Position numbers and translations under genes: made by a program
Assembly (NCBI GenBank): GCA_017521195.1
Contig: JAFXGP010000034.1
Location: 1 to 35,518 of the forward strand
From: Lachnospiraceae bacterium
Lineage (GTDB): Bacteria > Bacillota > Clostridia > Lachnospirales > Lachnospiraceae
Direction: 5' to 3'
Length of the DNA: 35,518 nucleotides
Notes under the pieces: generated by a model
What the model saw: the letters and a program-made list of their open reading frames with translations, nothing else
Databases searched by the model: none
Told to the model about the DNA's origin: nothing
Part shown: positions 6,286-15,677 of the stretch, one piece after another
Layout: each line of letters begins with the position of its first letter
Numbering within the stretch: the first letter of the stretch is position 1

Positions 6286-8425
6286 TGTTTACGAAAATAT
6301 GAAACGAAGAAACTGGGTATTTTGGTTAAGTTTTTTGACCTTTCTTTGTTATTTTCCGGGATATCTGATGTTAAGCCTTAACAACATTAGGTCCAGATAC
6401 GAGGGTGTTACAGATAGTGCAAGTCTCATCCGTATGCAGGAGAGAATGGATGAAACGGTAGAAGTATTGTTTCTTTTAAACGGCTTCATGCCGGTACTTA
6501 TTATTGGGCTTGCTATTTTGATTGGTATGCAGGGCTTTGCGTACTTACATAATAAAAGACAGGTGGATTTTTACCATAGCCAGCCGGTGAGCCGCAAGAG
6601 AAGATTTACAGTGTTGTGGCTCAACGGAATCATGATTTTTGTAGTAACCTACTTGATTAACATGGTTCTCGGGATGGCAGTGGCAACAGTGTTCGGATGT
6701 ATGTCTGGTGTAATTTTCACAGGTGCAATAAAAGCATTTTTCTTGTATTTGCTTTTGTTCCTTGGGATTTATCATATTGCTATAATTGCCATATTGTTGA
6801 CCGGAAACACTTTGGTAAGTTTACTTGCTATGGGAGTGCTTTTGGGCTATGAACTTGCTGCAAGAGCCATGAATGTGTTTATGGCAACCAGCTTCTTTAT
6901 TACCTATGGAAGTGGGGAAGAGGAAAAAATATTTGATACTTTATTTTCTCCCATTGTAAACATATATAAATATATTATTTTAGGAGGCAGGGAATATAAT
7001 TATTCTCAATATGCCAACGAAAACTATACTTATGGAAATACAGCTTTGGGATTGTTTGTATTAGCTTTTGTTTTTGGGGTGGTAAGTTTCTTCCTATATC
7101 AGAAAAGAGCCAGCGAAAGTCACGGAAACAGTATTAGTTTCCCGAAAATAAAAGAAGTGCTGCGTTTTATGCTGTTAGTATTAATGGGAAGTTTCGGTAC
7201 CTATCTGATTTATTATGTGGCAGGAGAAAATGTAGCCATGGGATTGGCAGGAGCAGTATTCTTTGTTGCTTTGGGGCATGCAGTAATCCAGTTAATATAT
7301 GAAGTGGATTTTCGTGCCATTTGTAAAAAATGGTTAACTGCAACTATTTCCTTAGTGACAGTAATCTTAGTGTTCTTAGGCTTCAAATATGACTGGACAG
7401 GGTATGACCAGCGTATTCCAAAGCAATCTCAGGTGGAAAGTGTTTATGTGTCTTTAGCAGCAGAAGGATTTACAAATAGCAACTATGTCATGATGGACGG
7501 AACGGAAATATATCATCAGTATAAAGCAAGAAGGATGGAGATTACAGATTTGGATATCATCTATAAGCTACTGGAAAACAGAGAAAGGATTTCCATGAAT
7601 ACCAGAACTTTTGACGGAACTTATGAAACCATTGATGTTAATTTCCGGTTAAAGAACGGTAAGACAGATTACAGAAGATTTTATCTAAGATATGAAGAAA
7701 ATCTGGGTCTGCTTGACGAAATCTATCATATGGAGGAATATCAGCTTGCTAACAATCAGGTAATGGAAGAGGATTTTGTGGAAAATTACAGAATTGTTTC
7801 TGCAACCTATAATAATGGCAGTGGTAACGGTGCAACACCTATAGATGCAGACATGCAGGCTCTGGTAGAAGCCTATAAGAAAGATGTAGAAAACGTTAGT
7901 TACACAGAAGTATACTATAATTATCCAAAAGCACAGATTTCTCTCATGGGGATTGGAATTATGAACGAAGAATATCGAAATTCATGGAATATCTTAATTT
8001 ACGATTCCTACAAAAATACCATAGCTCTATTGGAAGAATCAGGAATTGATGTGGAGCATGTGTTTGATGAGTCGTTTATTAACAGTATTCAAAAGATAGA
8101 AGTGAGACTGGATGATTATAAGCTGCTGACACCATCAGCAACAGAACAGGTGAGTTATCTGGACACTTATAAAACTGCTATTTATACCAATCCGGAAGTG
8201 TATGAAAAGATTATGGAAAATGCAGTTCCAAGTACTAACCGCTGGTGGCCTAACAGAAATCGTAGTGATAATGATGGATATAGTATTTATATTTATACTC
8301 CGAATCCATATAATGCCAGCGATTATTATATGGATGAAGTTTACTTCCAGACCGGAGAAATGCCACAGTTCATTATAGATGACTTGGAAAAGATTCCGTT
8401 TGGGGAAGAGGTAATAATTAAATAA
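6257..8425 (+). CDS. ABC transporter permease with large C-terminal extracytoplasmic domain
   Basis: Membrane partner of the preceding ATPase, 722 residues from ATG 6257 (GGAGG nine bases upstream; a TTG at 6251 is too close to that site). The first ~380 residues hold about eight hydrophobic segments, including WVFWLSFLTFLCYF, FMPVLIIGLAILIG and WLTATISLVTVILVFLG. A cytoplasmic HSQPVSRKRRF, of the type seen in ABC-2 permeases next to a membrane helix, follows the second segment. The remaining ~340 residues are soluble, acidic and rich in Tyr and Asn, predicted outside the cell. I recall such long C-termini in Firmicutes YtrA-linked permeases. A surface sensing or binding role for this domain is inference. 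A single permease gene suggests a homodimer. Confidence 0.88.
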   Translation: MTLKNSFLADVYENMKRRNWVFWLSFLTFLCYFPGYLMLSLNNIRSRYEGVTDSASLIRMQERMDETVEVLFLLNGFMPVLIIGLAILIGMQGFAYLHNKRQVDFYHSQPVSRKRRFTVLWLNGIMIFVVTYLINMVLGMAVATVFGCMSGVIFTGAIKAFFLYLLLFLGIYHIAIIAILLTGNTLVSLLAMGVLLGYELAARAMNVFMATSFFITYGSGEEEKIFDTLFSPIVNIYKYIILGGREYNYSQYANENYTYGNTALGLFVLAFVFGVVSFFLYQKRASESHGNSISFPKIKEVLRFMLLVLMGSFGTYLIYYVAGENVAMGLAGAVFFVALGHAVIQLIYEVDFRAICKKWLTATISLVTVILVFLGFKYDWTGYDQRIPKQSQVESVYVSLAAEGFTNSNYVMMDGTEIYHQYKARRMEITDLDIIYKLLENRERISMNTRTFDGTYETIDVNFRLKNGKTDYRRFYLRYEENLGLLDEIYHMEEYQLANNQVMEEDFVENYRIVSATYNNGSGNGATPIDADMQALVEAYKKDVENVSYTEVYYNYPKAQISLMGIGIMNEEYRNSWNILIYDSYKNTIALLEESGIDVEHVFDESFINSIQKIEVRLDDYKLLTPSATEQVSYLDTYKTAIYTNPEVYEKIMENAVPSTNRWWPNRNRSDNDGYSIYIYTPNPYNASDYYMDEVYFQTGEMPQFIIDDLEKIPFGEEVIIK

Positions 8426-8523
8426 AGAATTGATTAAGTTTCTCTCATAAGGGAATACTACTGAAAGAATTACATAGTATTTGAAATCAAATATATGTAA
8501 AATGAAAATTTCAGGAGGTCTCT

Positions 8524-9957
8524 ATGGGAGAAACTTTTTTGATTACAAAATTGAGTGGAAGACAGATTTTAGACTCCAGAGGAAATCCGACAGTGGAAGC
8601 GGAAGTAACAGTGAATGATACCATTACGGGAAGAGCTGCTGTGCCTTCAGGAGCCAGCACGGGAAGATTTGAAGCCGTGGAATTAAGGGATAAAGAAAAA
8701 GCATACTTAGGACAGGGAGTAACCAAGGCAGTTAGCCATATTAATCACCAGTTGTTGCAGGATCTGTTGAGAAAAGATATCAGAAATCAGCAGGAAATTG
8801 ATAGATTGCTTTGTGAAATTGATGGTACGGAAAATAAAGGTGCTCTAGGTGCTAATGCCATTTTGGGAGTGTCCCTTGCAGTGGCAAAAGCTGCAGCTAA
8901 GGCAAAAGAGGAATCTTTGTACCGTTCCTTAAAAACCACAGCCATAGAAATGGGAAGTAAGAATACTGTGAAAAAACAGGAATATAAGGACAAATTTGTG
9001 ATGCCGGTTCCTATGATGAATATTTTAAATGGAGGAAAACATGCTAAAAACACGGTTGATTTTCAAGAGTTTATGATTATGCCGGTAGGGGCAGCTACTT
9101 TTAGTGATGCTCTTCGTATGGGAACAGAAATTTATCATACTTTGAAGAAGATTTTAGCCGCAGACGGAAAATCTACCTCTGTGGGAGATGAGGGTGGATT
9201 TGCACCGGACTTGAAAGATGCCTTTGAAGTATTTGACTATTTGACAAAAGCTGTGGAAGAAGCAGGGTATGTGTGCGGTAAAGATATTGTGTTTGCCATG
9301 GATGCGGCAGCCAGTGAATTGTATGAAGAAAATTCCGGAATGTATTTTTTCCCGGGAGAAAGTGAGGTTCTTCGTCAAAAAGAGGAAAAAGAATATAATT
9401 TTAAGGTCAAAGATACTACAACGGAAGGAGTTCCTGATACTAAGAGATTGTCAGTTATGAGAAGTACTATGGAAATGATTTCTCTTTATGAAGAATTGTG
9501 TACCCAGTATCCTATTTATTCTATTGAAGATGGTCTTAATGAAGAGGATTGGGAAGGCTGGAAGGAACTGACAAAACGCCTGGGAAATAAAGTACAGTTG
9601 GTAGGAGATGATTTGTTTGTTACAAACAGCAAACGTTTGAAACGAGGAATTGAGGAAAACTGTGGTAATTCCATTTTGATTAAACTAAATCAAATCGGCA
9701 CTTTGACGGAAACCATGGAGGCGATTTGTCTGGCTCATGAAAATGGATTTGCAGCGATTGTATCCCATCGTTCCGGGGAAACAGAAGATACTACCATTGC
9801 TGATTTGGCAGTGGCAATGTGCTGCGGGCAGATTAAAACCGGAGCACCTTGCAGAACAGACAGAGTAGCAAAATATAATCAACTGCTTAGAATTGAAGAA
9901 GAATTGAGAGATGAGGCAGTATATCCGGGAATGGATGCATTTGGATTAAGAAAGTAA
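8524..9957 (+). CDS. eno: Enolase with two insertions
   Basis: Converts 2-phosphoglycerate to phosphoenolpyruvate; cytoplasmic, magnesium-dependent. The catalytic and metal sites are intact: [67 protein letters not shown] and [11 protein letters not shown]. Length is 477 residues against ~430 in most bacteria. By eye against B. subtilis enolase the excess is a ~16-residue insertion before MPVPMMN (around residues 135-155) and a ~30-residue insertion between the metal-binding Asp region and YSIEDGL (around residues 275-310). CAGGAGG precedes ATG 8524 by six bases. It sits between the ABC exporter and secG. Activity is likely; whether it is the housekeeping copy or a paralogue cannot be told from this window. 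Confidence 0.95.
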   Translation: MGETFLITKLSGRQILDSRGNPTVEAEVTVNDTITGRAAVPSGASTGRFEAVELRDKEKAYLGQGVTKAVSHINHQLLQDLLRKDIRNQQEIDRLLCEIDGTENKGALGANAILGVSLAVAKAAAKAKEESLYRSLKTTAIEMGSKNTVKKQEYKDKFVMPVPMMNILNGGKHAKNTVDFQEFMIMPVGAATFSDALRMGTEIYHTLKKILAADGKSTSVGDEGGFAPDLKDAFEVFDYLTKAVEEAGYVCGKDIVFAMDAAASELYEENSGMYFFPGESEVLRQKEEKEYNFKVKDTTTEGVPDTKRLSVMRSTMEMISLYEELCTQYPIYSIEDGLNEEDWEGWKELTKRLGNKVQLVGDDLFVTNSKRLKRGIEENCGNSILIKLNQIGTLTETMEAICLAHENGFAAIVSHRSGETEDTTIADLAVAMCCGQIKTGAPCRTDRVAKYNQLLRIEEELRDEAVYPGMDAFGLRK

Positions 9958-10012
9958 TCTTGCAATAATTTAATAACTGTTTGAAAATCTTAGAAAAAAT
10001 ATGTTTTGCATC

Positions 10013-10041
10013 TTGCAAATAAGGAGTTCTTATGCTAAAAT
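10013..10041 (+). promoter_or_regulatory. Candidate promoter for secG
   Basis: TTGCAA (10013-10018), 17 bases, TAAAAT (10036-10041), about 85 bases upstream of secG in the 168-base gap after eno. A second reading with TATGCT as the -10 box is possible. Confidence 0.4.
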
Positions 10042-10125
10042 CTTATGAGTGTGACTGAGAAGATATGTAGCGCAATCGGTATATTGTTATGTATCTGTGT
10101 GAAACGAAAGGAATGAACAATTAAG

Positions 10126-10365
10126 ATGGAAATTTTAAGAACATTATTAACAGTTGTGTTTATTATAGTTTGTTTAGGATTAACAGTATTAGTATTAATG
10201 CAGGAAGGCAAATCTGCAGGATTAGGTGCAATCAGTGGTGCGGCTGAAACATACTGGGGTAAGAATAAAGGTCGTTCTATGGAAGGAACTTTAGTAAAAA
10301 TTACAAAGTATTTAGCAATCGCTTTTATTGTAATTGCAGCAATCTTGAATATTAACAGATTCTAA
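10126..10365 (+). CDS. secG: Preprotein translocase subunit SecG
   Basis: Small accessory subunit of the SecYEG channel, stimulating protein export. 79 residues with two membrane helices: LLTVVFIIVCLGLTVLVLM and YLAIAFIVIAAILNI. Between them is the conserved cytoplasmic loop QEGKSAGLGAISG...ETYWGKNKGRS. AAAGGA lies upstream, a little farther than usual from ATG 10126. eno-secG-rnr-smpB-ssrA is a familiar Firmicutes order. A terminator directly downstream means rnr is probably transcribed separately or by read-through. Confidence 0.95.
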   Translation: MEILRTLLTVVFIIVCLGLTVLVLMQEGKSAGLGAISGAAETYWGKNKGRSMEGTLVKITKYLAIAFIVIAAILNINRF

Positions 10366-10381
10366 GAGCAAGGTAAGTTCG

Positions 10382-10416
10382 GGGCATTCTTGTAGGAATA
10401 CAGGAATGTCCTTTTT
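10382..10416 (+). terminator. Rho-independent terminator after secG
   Basis: The stem GGGCATTCTTGTA / TACAGGAATGTCC (wobble pairs) with a GGAA loop is followed by TTTTT at 10412-10416, 16 bases after the secG stop. Confidence 0.88.
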
Positions 10417-10496
10417 AGTTTTCGAAAAAGTACATGCTAATTTAGGATGCTTGTATCTTAATCTGGCGATAACAGTGAACCGTGAGGGAAGACATT

Positions 10497-12653
10497 ATGA
10501 AGAATTGGAAAGAAAGAAAACAGATTATTGTAGATTTAATGAAAAATGAATTTTATGTTCCAATGAAAGAAAAGGAACTGGCGATTATGCTGCAGGTAGC
10601 GCCGGAGGAACGCGCCAATCTAAAAAAAGCTTTGGATGAAATTTTAGCAGAAGATAAAATTCAAATCAGTAAAAGAGGAAAATATTCTATCTTTGACCCT
10701 AAGACAGCCAATGCTAAAACAGAGAGAATTATCGGTACATTTATCAGTAACCAACGAGGCTTTGGTTTTGTGGAAGTAGATGGCAGAGAAGAAGATTTAT
10801 TCATTCCCGAAGATAAAGTAAACGGGGCATATCATCTGGATACTGTGGAGGTTATGTTACTTCGCAAACCTGCAGGAAAACGTCAGGAAGCAGAAGTTAT
10901 TAAGATTATCGAAAGAGGAACTAATACAATTGTAGGAACCTTTCAGAAGAGCAGAAATTTTGGCTTCGTGATTCCGGATAATCAGAAACTGGCAGAAGAT
11001 ATTTTTATTCCGATTGAACGTTCTAAAGGTGCCGTAGACGGGCATAAAGTAGTGGTAGAGTTGACAGATTACGGTAGTGATAAAAAGAAACCGGAAGGAA
11101 AAGTAATTGAGATTCTGGGACATATCAATGACCCGGGAGTGGATATTATGTCTATCGTAAAAGGATTTGATTTGCCGATAGAATATCCGGAAAAAGTTAT
11201 GAATCAGGCAGAGCGTATTCCGGATGAGATTCTGGAAGCTGACTGTGACGGCAGAAGTGATTATCGTGATGTGGTAATGGTAACTATCGATGGGGAAGAT
11301 GCCAAGGATTTAGATGACGCGGTAAGTTTAACTGTAAAAGACGGTTTGTATTATCTGGGAGTACACATTGCGGATGTGAGTAATTATGTGCAGGAACGTT
11401 CTGCTCTTGACAGGGAGGCTTTAAATCGTGGAACCAGTGTTTATTTGGTAGACAGAGTAATTCCCATGCTGCCGCACAAACTCTCCAATGGAATCTGTTC
11501 TTTGAATGCAGGAGTAGACCGTCTGGCGCTCAGTTGTCTTATGACAATTAACGATAAGGGTGAGGTAGTGGATCATTCCATTGAAGAGACCGTGATTAAT
11601 GTTAATGAACGAATGACTTATACTTCTGTAAAAAAGATTCTGGAAGATAAAGACGAAGAGGAAAGAACACGTTACAAAGAATTGGTACCTATGTTTGAAC
11701 AGATGGAAGAACTGGCAGCTATTCTTCGTAAAAAAAGAAAAAAACGTGGTTCCATTGACTTTGATTTCCCGGAAACTAAGATTTATTTAGACAAAGAAGG
11801 TCATCCGGTAGAAATCAAACCATATGACAGAAATGTGGCAACAAAGATTATTGAGGATTTTATGTTGATTGCCAATGAAACAGTGGCCCAGCATTTTTAT
11901 TGGTTGGAAATGCCCTTTGTATATCGTACCCATGATTTTCCGGATCCGGAAAAAATTCAGAAGCTGGCATCCTTTATCTATAATTTCGGATATTCCATGA
12001 AAGTAAATAAGGAAGAAGTGCATCCAAAAGAAATTCAGAAATTATTAAGTAAAGTGGAAGGTAGTGATGAAGAAGCATTAATTTCCAGATTAGCACTTCG
12101 AAGTATGAAGCAGGCCAAATATACAGTGGACTGTACCGGTCATTTTGGTCTTGCCTGTGATTATTATTGTCATTTTACGTCTCCCATCAGAAGATACCCG
12201 GATTTGCAGATTCACAGAATTATCAAAGACTGGATTCGCGGACGAATGAAATCCAAAAAGATAGAACATTATGAAGAAATTCTGCCACAGGTGGCATCCC
12301 AGTCTTCCAGATTGGAAAGAAGAGCTGAAGAAGCAGAACGGGAAACCAATAAGCTGAAAAAAGTAGAGTATATGGAACGTCATATAGGTGAAGTTTTCAC
12401 CGGTGTTGTCAGTGGTGTAACCCAGTGGGGAATTTATGTGGAACTTCCCAATACTGTGGAAGGTATGATTCATGTTTCAAAACTTCCGGGAGATTATTTC
12501 TTATATGATGAACAGGCTTATGAAATGGTGGGAAGAGATACCGGAATTAAATATAAATTAGGTCAGACGGTGAAGGTTTTGGTAGAATCAACCGATAAAT
12601 TCTTAAGAACCATTGATTTTATCATTGCAGAAGAAGATGATGATGAAGCATAA
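10497..12653 (+). CDS. rnr: Ribonuclease R (3'-5' exoribonuclease)
   Basis: Processive exonuclease that degrades structured RNA and, in trans-translation, the defective mRNA. 718 residues from ATG 10497, which has GAGGGA seven bases upstream; a GTG at 10482 would add five residues without a proper ribosome binding site. Domains in order: N-terminal winged helix (~1-70), two cold-shock domains (RGFGFV near 85, NFGFVIP near 153), the RNB catalytic domain (~255-580) with the active-site segment DGEDAKDLDDAVS and TSPIRRYPDL, and a C-terminal S1 domain (~630-707, GVVSGVTQWGIYVEL). The acidic tail EEDDDEA replaces the longer basic tail of E. coli RNase R. smpB follows after 51 bases, a functional pairing. 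Confidence 0.96.
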   Translation: MKNWKERKQIIVDLMKNEFYVPMKEKELAIMLQVAPEERANLKKALDEILAEDKIQISKRGKYSIFDPKTANAKTERIIGTFISNQRGFGFVEVDGREEDLFIPEDKVNGAYHLDTVEVMLLRKPAGKRQEAEVIKIIERGTNTIVGTFQKSRNFGFVIPDNQKLAEDIFIPIERSKGAVDGHKVVVELTDYGSDKKKPEGKVIEILGHINDPGVDIMSIVKGFDLPIEYPEKVMNQAERIPDEILEADCDGRSDYRDVVMVTIDGEDAKDLDDAVSLTVKDGLYYLGVHIADVSNYVQERSALDREALNRGTSVYLVDRVIPMLPHKLSNGICSLNAGVDRLALSCLMTINDKGEVVDHSIEETVINVNERMTYTSVKKILEDKDEEERTRYKELVPMFEQMEELAAILRKKRKKRGSIDFDFPETKIYLDKEGHPVEIKPYDRNVATKIIEDFMLIANETVAQHFYWLEMPFVYRTHDFPDPEKIQKLASFIYNFGYSMKVNKEEVHPKEIQKLLSKVEGSDEEALISRLALRSMKQAKYTVDCTGHFGLACDYYCHFTSPIRRYPDLQIHRIIKDWIRGRMKSKKIEHYEEILPQVASQSSRLERRAEEAERETNKLKKVEYMERHIGEVFTGVVSGVTQWGIYVELPNTVEGMIHVSKLPGDYFLYDEQAYEMVGRDTGIKYKLGQTVKVLVESTDKFLRTIDFIIAEEDDDEA

Positions 12654-12704
12654 TATGAGATGTGAAATCACTTCAATGATGAAAAGAAGAGGGAGAAATA
12701 ACCC

Positions 12705-13172
12705 ATGAGTAAAGAAGCCATGAAATTAGTAGCAAATAATAAAAAAGCATACCATGATTATTTTGTGGATGAAAAAATAGAAGCAGGACTGGTATTGCAT
12801 GGGACAGAGGTAAAAAGTCTCCGCATGGGAAAATGCAGTATCAAGGAATCCTTTATCCGTATTGAAAATGGAGAAATGTTCGTTTATGGAATGCACATTT
12901 CTCCCTATGAAAAAGGAAATATCTTTAATAAAGATCCTTTACGTGTGAAAAAATTGTTACTTCATAAATCTGAGATTAATAAACTGACCGGTAAAATTAA
13001 AGAAAAAGGTTTTACCATCGTACCTTTGCAGGTGTATTTTAAAGATGGCAAGGCGAAAATAGAAATAGGACTTTGTCGTGGTAAAAAACTTTATGACAAA
13101 CGTCAGGATATTGCTAAGAAGGATATGAAGCGGGAAGCGGAAAAGGACTTTAAAATCAGAAACTTGGGATAA
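12705..13172 (+). CDS. smpB: SsrA-binding protein SmpB
   Basis: Binds tmRNA and delivers it to stalled ribosomes. 155 residues, standard length. Conserved segments: [58 protein letters not shown] and the basic C-terminal tail beginning [15 protein letters not shown], which in characterised SmpB occupies the ribosomal mRNA channel. The ribosome binding site GGGAG precedes ATG 12705. Its RNA partner ssrA begins 115 bases downstream, and rnr lies upstream, so the whole trans-translation set is adjacent. Confidence 0.97.
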   Translation: MSKEAMKLVANNKKAYHDYFVDEKIEAGLVLHGTEVKSLRMGKCSIKESFIRIENGEMFVYGMHISPYEKGNIFNKDPLRVKKLLLHKSEINKLTGKIKEKGFTIVPLQVYFKDGKAKIEIGLCRGKKLYDKRQDIAKKDMKREAEKDFKIRNLG

Positions 13173-13208
13173 ATTTGTTAGGATGTGAAATGCATGTAGG
13201 GAGTAAAT

Positions 13209-13223
13209 TAAACTATAAGTTTA
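13209..13223. repeat. Short palindrome upstream of the tmRNA promoter
   Basis: TAAACT / AGTTTA with an ATA centre, 13 bases before the -35 box of ssrA. There is no T-run, so it is not a terminator. It may be incidental in AT-rich DNA or a binding site. Confidence 0.3.
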
Positions 13224-13235
13224 GTAGTCAGAATA

Positions 13236-13264
13236 TTGACTTAAACATAAGTATCCTATAAAAT
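13236..13264 (+). promoter_or_regulatory. Promoter of ssrA
   Basis: TTGACT (13236-13241), 17 bases, TAAAAT (13259-13264). Transcription would start about 17 bases before the mature tmRNA 5' end, leaving a short leader for RNase P to remove. Confidence 0.75.
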
Positions 13265-13287
13265 GAATAAGCATCAAAATTGAATAA

Positions 13288-13622
13288 GGGCCAGTCAAGG
13301 TTTCGACGGGGTTTTTGAAACTGGAGAAGCAAGCCGTTGCCAAACGATAATGGCAAACTTAAAATTAAACGCTAACGATAATTTAGCATACGCTGCCTAG
13401 TTGCAGCTGTCAGACTCTTTGTACCTATTCTTAGAGAATCTGGCATCGACTAAATAGGAAACGACACATGCTAAGCTTTGCGTATGTGGGCGTATTATGA
13501 AGCTACTGAATGTATCCGGGTGTCTGTCACCGGATGCAGGAGGGAATGTTAACCGATAGACTAAGCTTGTAGAAGTACAGGGGATGGGGCTTCGGACACG
13601 GGTTCGACTCCCGTCTGGTCCA
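13288..13622 (+). ncRNA. ssrA: Transfer-messenger RNA
   Basis: Rescues stalled ribosomes and tags the nascent chain for degradation. The 5' end GGGCCAG pairs with CTGGTCC near the 3' end to form the acceptor stem. The tRNA-like T arm is GGTTCGACTCC, and the 5' part contains the characteristic GTCAAGGTTTCGACGGGG. The tag reading frame begins at GCA 13353 and ends at TAG 13398-13400, giving ANLKLNANDNLAYAA (15 residues, the first Ala from the resume codon), which ends in the usual -AA recognised by ClpXP-type proteases. Length is about 335 bases; CCA does not appear to be encoded (CAC follows). Any protein frame read across its 3' end (for example from 13584) is an artefact. Confidence 0.96.
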
Positions 13623-13685
13623 CTGAGGAAACATGAAGTCGAACCCCTTCAAAAGGGTTCAACTGCTTGCTACTTAAATCCACTA

Positions 13686-13718
13686 AAAAAGTCTGTAAAC
13701 ATGTTTTACGGACTTTTT
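13686..13718 (+). terminator. Rho-independent terminator of ssrA
   Basis: The stem GTCTGTAAA / TTTACGGAC (one wobble), flanked by A-run and T-run, is followed by TTTTT at 13714-13718. A smaller hairpin GAACCC/GGGTTC lies at 13641-13660 between the tmRNA end and this terminator. Confidence 0.88.
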
Positions 13719-13754
13719 GTTTTCAATAAATTTCACAAAAAGAATATTTTTTTG

Positions 13755-13783
13755 TTTTCAAATTTGTACAAAAGTGATATAAT
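13755..13783 (+). promoter_or_regulatory. Candidate promoter of the first chemoreceptor gene
   Basis: TTTTCA (13755-13760), 17 bases, perfect TATAAT (13778-13783), 56 bases before the start codon. I saw no sigma-D (GCCGATAA-type) flagellar promoter here. Confidence 0.55.
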
Positions 13784-13839
13784 AGGAAAATAATAGGGGA
13801 ATTTATTGACCTAAATATATTACACTGGAGGTACCTAAT

Positions 13840-15537
13840 ATGAAATTTATGGAAAATCTAAGAAATATAAGCGTGAAGAAACGTATGACAATCAGCTTCG
13901 GGATTGTAACCGGATTGTCTTCTATTGCAGCAATTGTAGCAGTAATCATGTTATTTGTTGTAAATATAAGATATTCGAACGCATTGGAGTTGAATGGTTT
14001 TATTCAAGGGGATATCGGACATTATACTACATATCTGAATGAGGAAAGAGTTCTTGTCAGAGATATTGTAACTGCAACCAACAAAGCCGATGTAGAAGAA
14101 TATAAAGTAGAACTGGCAGAAGCCGATGAGAAAATTGCGTACTATTTCCAAGAAATGTATGATAAATTGGAAAACGAAGAAGAAATGGCATTGACCCAGA
14201 GTATGATTTCCAATTTGGATAATTATCACGTTGTCAGAAAAGAAGTTATTGCTTTAGCTGATGCAGGGAAATCAGCACAGGCACTGGAACTTTTACATGC
14301 GGAAGCGGCACCGATTGCTCATAAAGTAGTATCTGAGGCAGAGCAGCTTCTGGCTATGAACATAGAGATGGGTGATCATGTTTCCAAGAATTTATCCTCA
14401 TTTTCTATTATTACAATTATTGTTATTATTGTATTAATTGTTGTTGCGGCAGCAATCGGTATGATTTTTGCAAGATATACAGCATTGGATATTGCGAAAC
14501 CACTGGAAAAAGTTCAGAAAGCAGCTAAGAAACTTGCTAAAGGTGAACTGGATATTGAAGTACAATTGTTAGATAAGAATGAATTCGGCGAAATGGCAGA
14601 TGACTTCAATGTAGCGGTTGCCAAGATGAAAGAATATATTGAATGTATCGACTGGGGTCTTACAGAAATCGGCGGCGGTGACTTTACCGTACAGCCAACC
14701 GTTGAATTCTTAGGCGACTTTGTTGGTATCAGAGATGCGGTTGTTAACATTGAACATGGTCTTAGTTTTACAATGCATCAGATTGATGATGGTGCAGAAC
14801 AGGTTGCTATGGGTGCACAGCAGTTGGCAGAAAGTGCACAGACATTAGCAGAAGGCGCAACCAGCCAGGCAGGTGCAGTAGAAGAATTAACAGCAACTAT
14901 TGAAAATGTAGCAGATTCCGCAGAAAGCAGTGCTAAAAAAGCAGATGATGCATATAAGAATGCACAGAAATTTGCCAATGTTGCAGAACAGAGTAATCAG
15001 GAAATGCAGTTACTTACAGAAGCCATGGAAAGAATTACTGCGACATCCAAAGAAATTGAAAGTATTATTGGTGAAATCGAGGATATCGCATCCCAGACCA
15101 ATCTTCTTTCTTTAAATGCTTCCATCGAAGCAGCAAGAGCCGGAGAAGCAGGACGTGGATTTGCGGTAGTAGCTGATCAGATTGGTAAGTTGGCAGCAGA
15201 CAGTGCACAGTCAGCAGTTAATACTAAGAACCTTATCATTAAATCCTTACAGGAAATTAACAATGGTAATGAAATTACAGCACGAACAACAAGTGCTCTT
15301 GGTGAAGTTATCGAAGGTATTAAATTCCTTGCAGATGCTTCTCAGGAAACAAGTGAACTTTCCAGAGAACAGGCTGAAACAATGTCTCAGGTACGTGCAG
15401 GTATTGAACAGATTGCAGACGTTGTTCAGAATAACTCTGCAGCAGCTCAGGAAACTTCTGCAACCAGCGAAGAACTTTTGGCACAGTCTGAAAACTTAAA
15501 AGCTATGGTAGAACAGTTTAAGTTATTAGATGAATAA
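13840..15537 (+). CDS. Methyl-accepting chemotaxis protein, four-helix sensor with QGDIG motif
   Basis: Transmembrane chemoreceptor, 565 residues. TM1 spans ~18-43. The extracytoplasmic domain (~44-187) is predicted helical, probably a four-helix bundle, and begins with FIQGDIG at 54-60. TM2 covers ~188-211 ([21 protein letters not shown]). A HAMP region follows, then a long coiled-coil signalling domain whose hairpin tip carries [20 protein letters not shown] (residues ~416-436). GGAGG precedes ATG 13840. It is flanked by its own promoter and terminator. The second receptor with the same QGDIG sensor signature lies at 20323-22023. Ligand unknown. Its presence implies a chemotaxis array and probably flagella elsewhere in the genome. 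Confidence 0.95.
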   Translation: MKFMENLRNISVKKRMTISFGIVTGLSSIAAIVAVIMLFVVNIRYSNALELNGFIQGDIGHYTTYLNEERVLVRDIVTATNKADVEEYKVELAEADEKIAYYFQEMYDKLENEEEMALTQSMISNLDNYHVVRKEVIALADAGKSAQALELLHAEAAPIAHKVVSEAEQLLAMNIEMGDHVSKNLSSFSIITIIVIIVLIVVAAAIGMIFARYTALDIAKPLEKVQKAAKKLAKGELDIEVQLLDKNEFGEMADDFNVAVAKMKEYIECIDWGLTEIGGGDFTVQPTVEFLGDFVGIRDAVVNIEHGLSFTMHQIDDGAEQVAMGAQQLAESAQTLAEGATSQAGAVEELTATIENVADSAESSAKKADDAYKNAQKFANVAEQSNQEMQLLTEAMERITATSKEIESIIGEIEDIASQTNLLSLNASIEAARAGEAGRGFAVVADQIGKLAADSAQSAVNTKNLIIKSLQEINNGNEITARTTSALGEVIEGIKFLADASQETSELSREQAETMSQVRAGIEQIADVVQNNSAAAQETSATSEELLAQSENLKAMVEQFKLLDE

Positions 15538-15565
15538 TTACATAGTGTAAATAACGAAGTGTAAG

Positions 15566-15597
15566 AAGACTGTCACACATTGTGGCAGTCTTTTTTT
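15566..15597 (+). terminator. Rho-independent terminator after the first chemoreceptor
   Basis: AGACTGTCACA / TGTGGCAGTCT (one wobble) closing a short loop, followed by seven T residues at 15591-15597. Confidence 0.92.
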
Positions 15598-15616
15598 AAT
15601 GAACATAAAAGCTGTC

Positions 15617-15645
15617 TGTTCAGCGAAAATTGTATATGATATACT
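15617..15645 (+). promoter_or_regulatory. Candidate promoter of the 15678 gene
   Basis: A good TATACT -10 box at 15640-15645 with TGTTCA 17 bases upstream (15617-15622), a weak -35 match. Confidence 0.4.
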
Positions 15646-15677
15646 TAGACTATTAAGATATTATGGAGATTAATGTT

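Noticed and set aside
13584-13793. A 69-residue plus-strand reading frame at the 3' end of the tmRNA region
   Set aside because: It covers the tmRNA T arm and terminator; this MGLRTRVRLPSGP-type translation is a common artefact of tmRNA/tRNA 3' ends.
15182-15499. A 105-residue frame inside the first chemoreceptor
   Set aside because: It is a +1 frame shadow of the repetitive signalling-domain coding sequence, with Leu/Gln-rich low-complexity translation.
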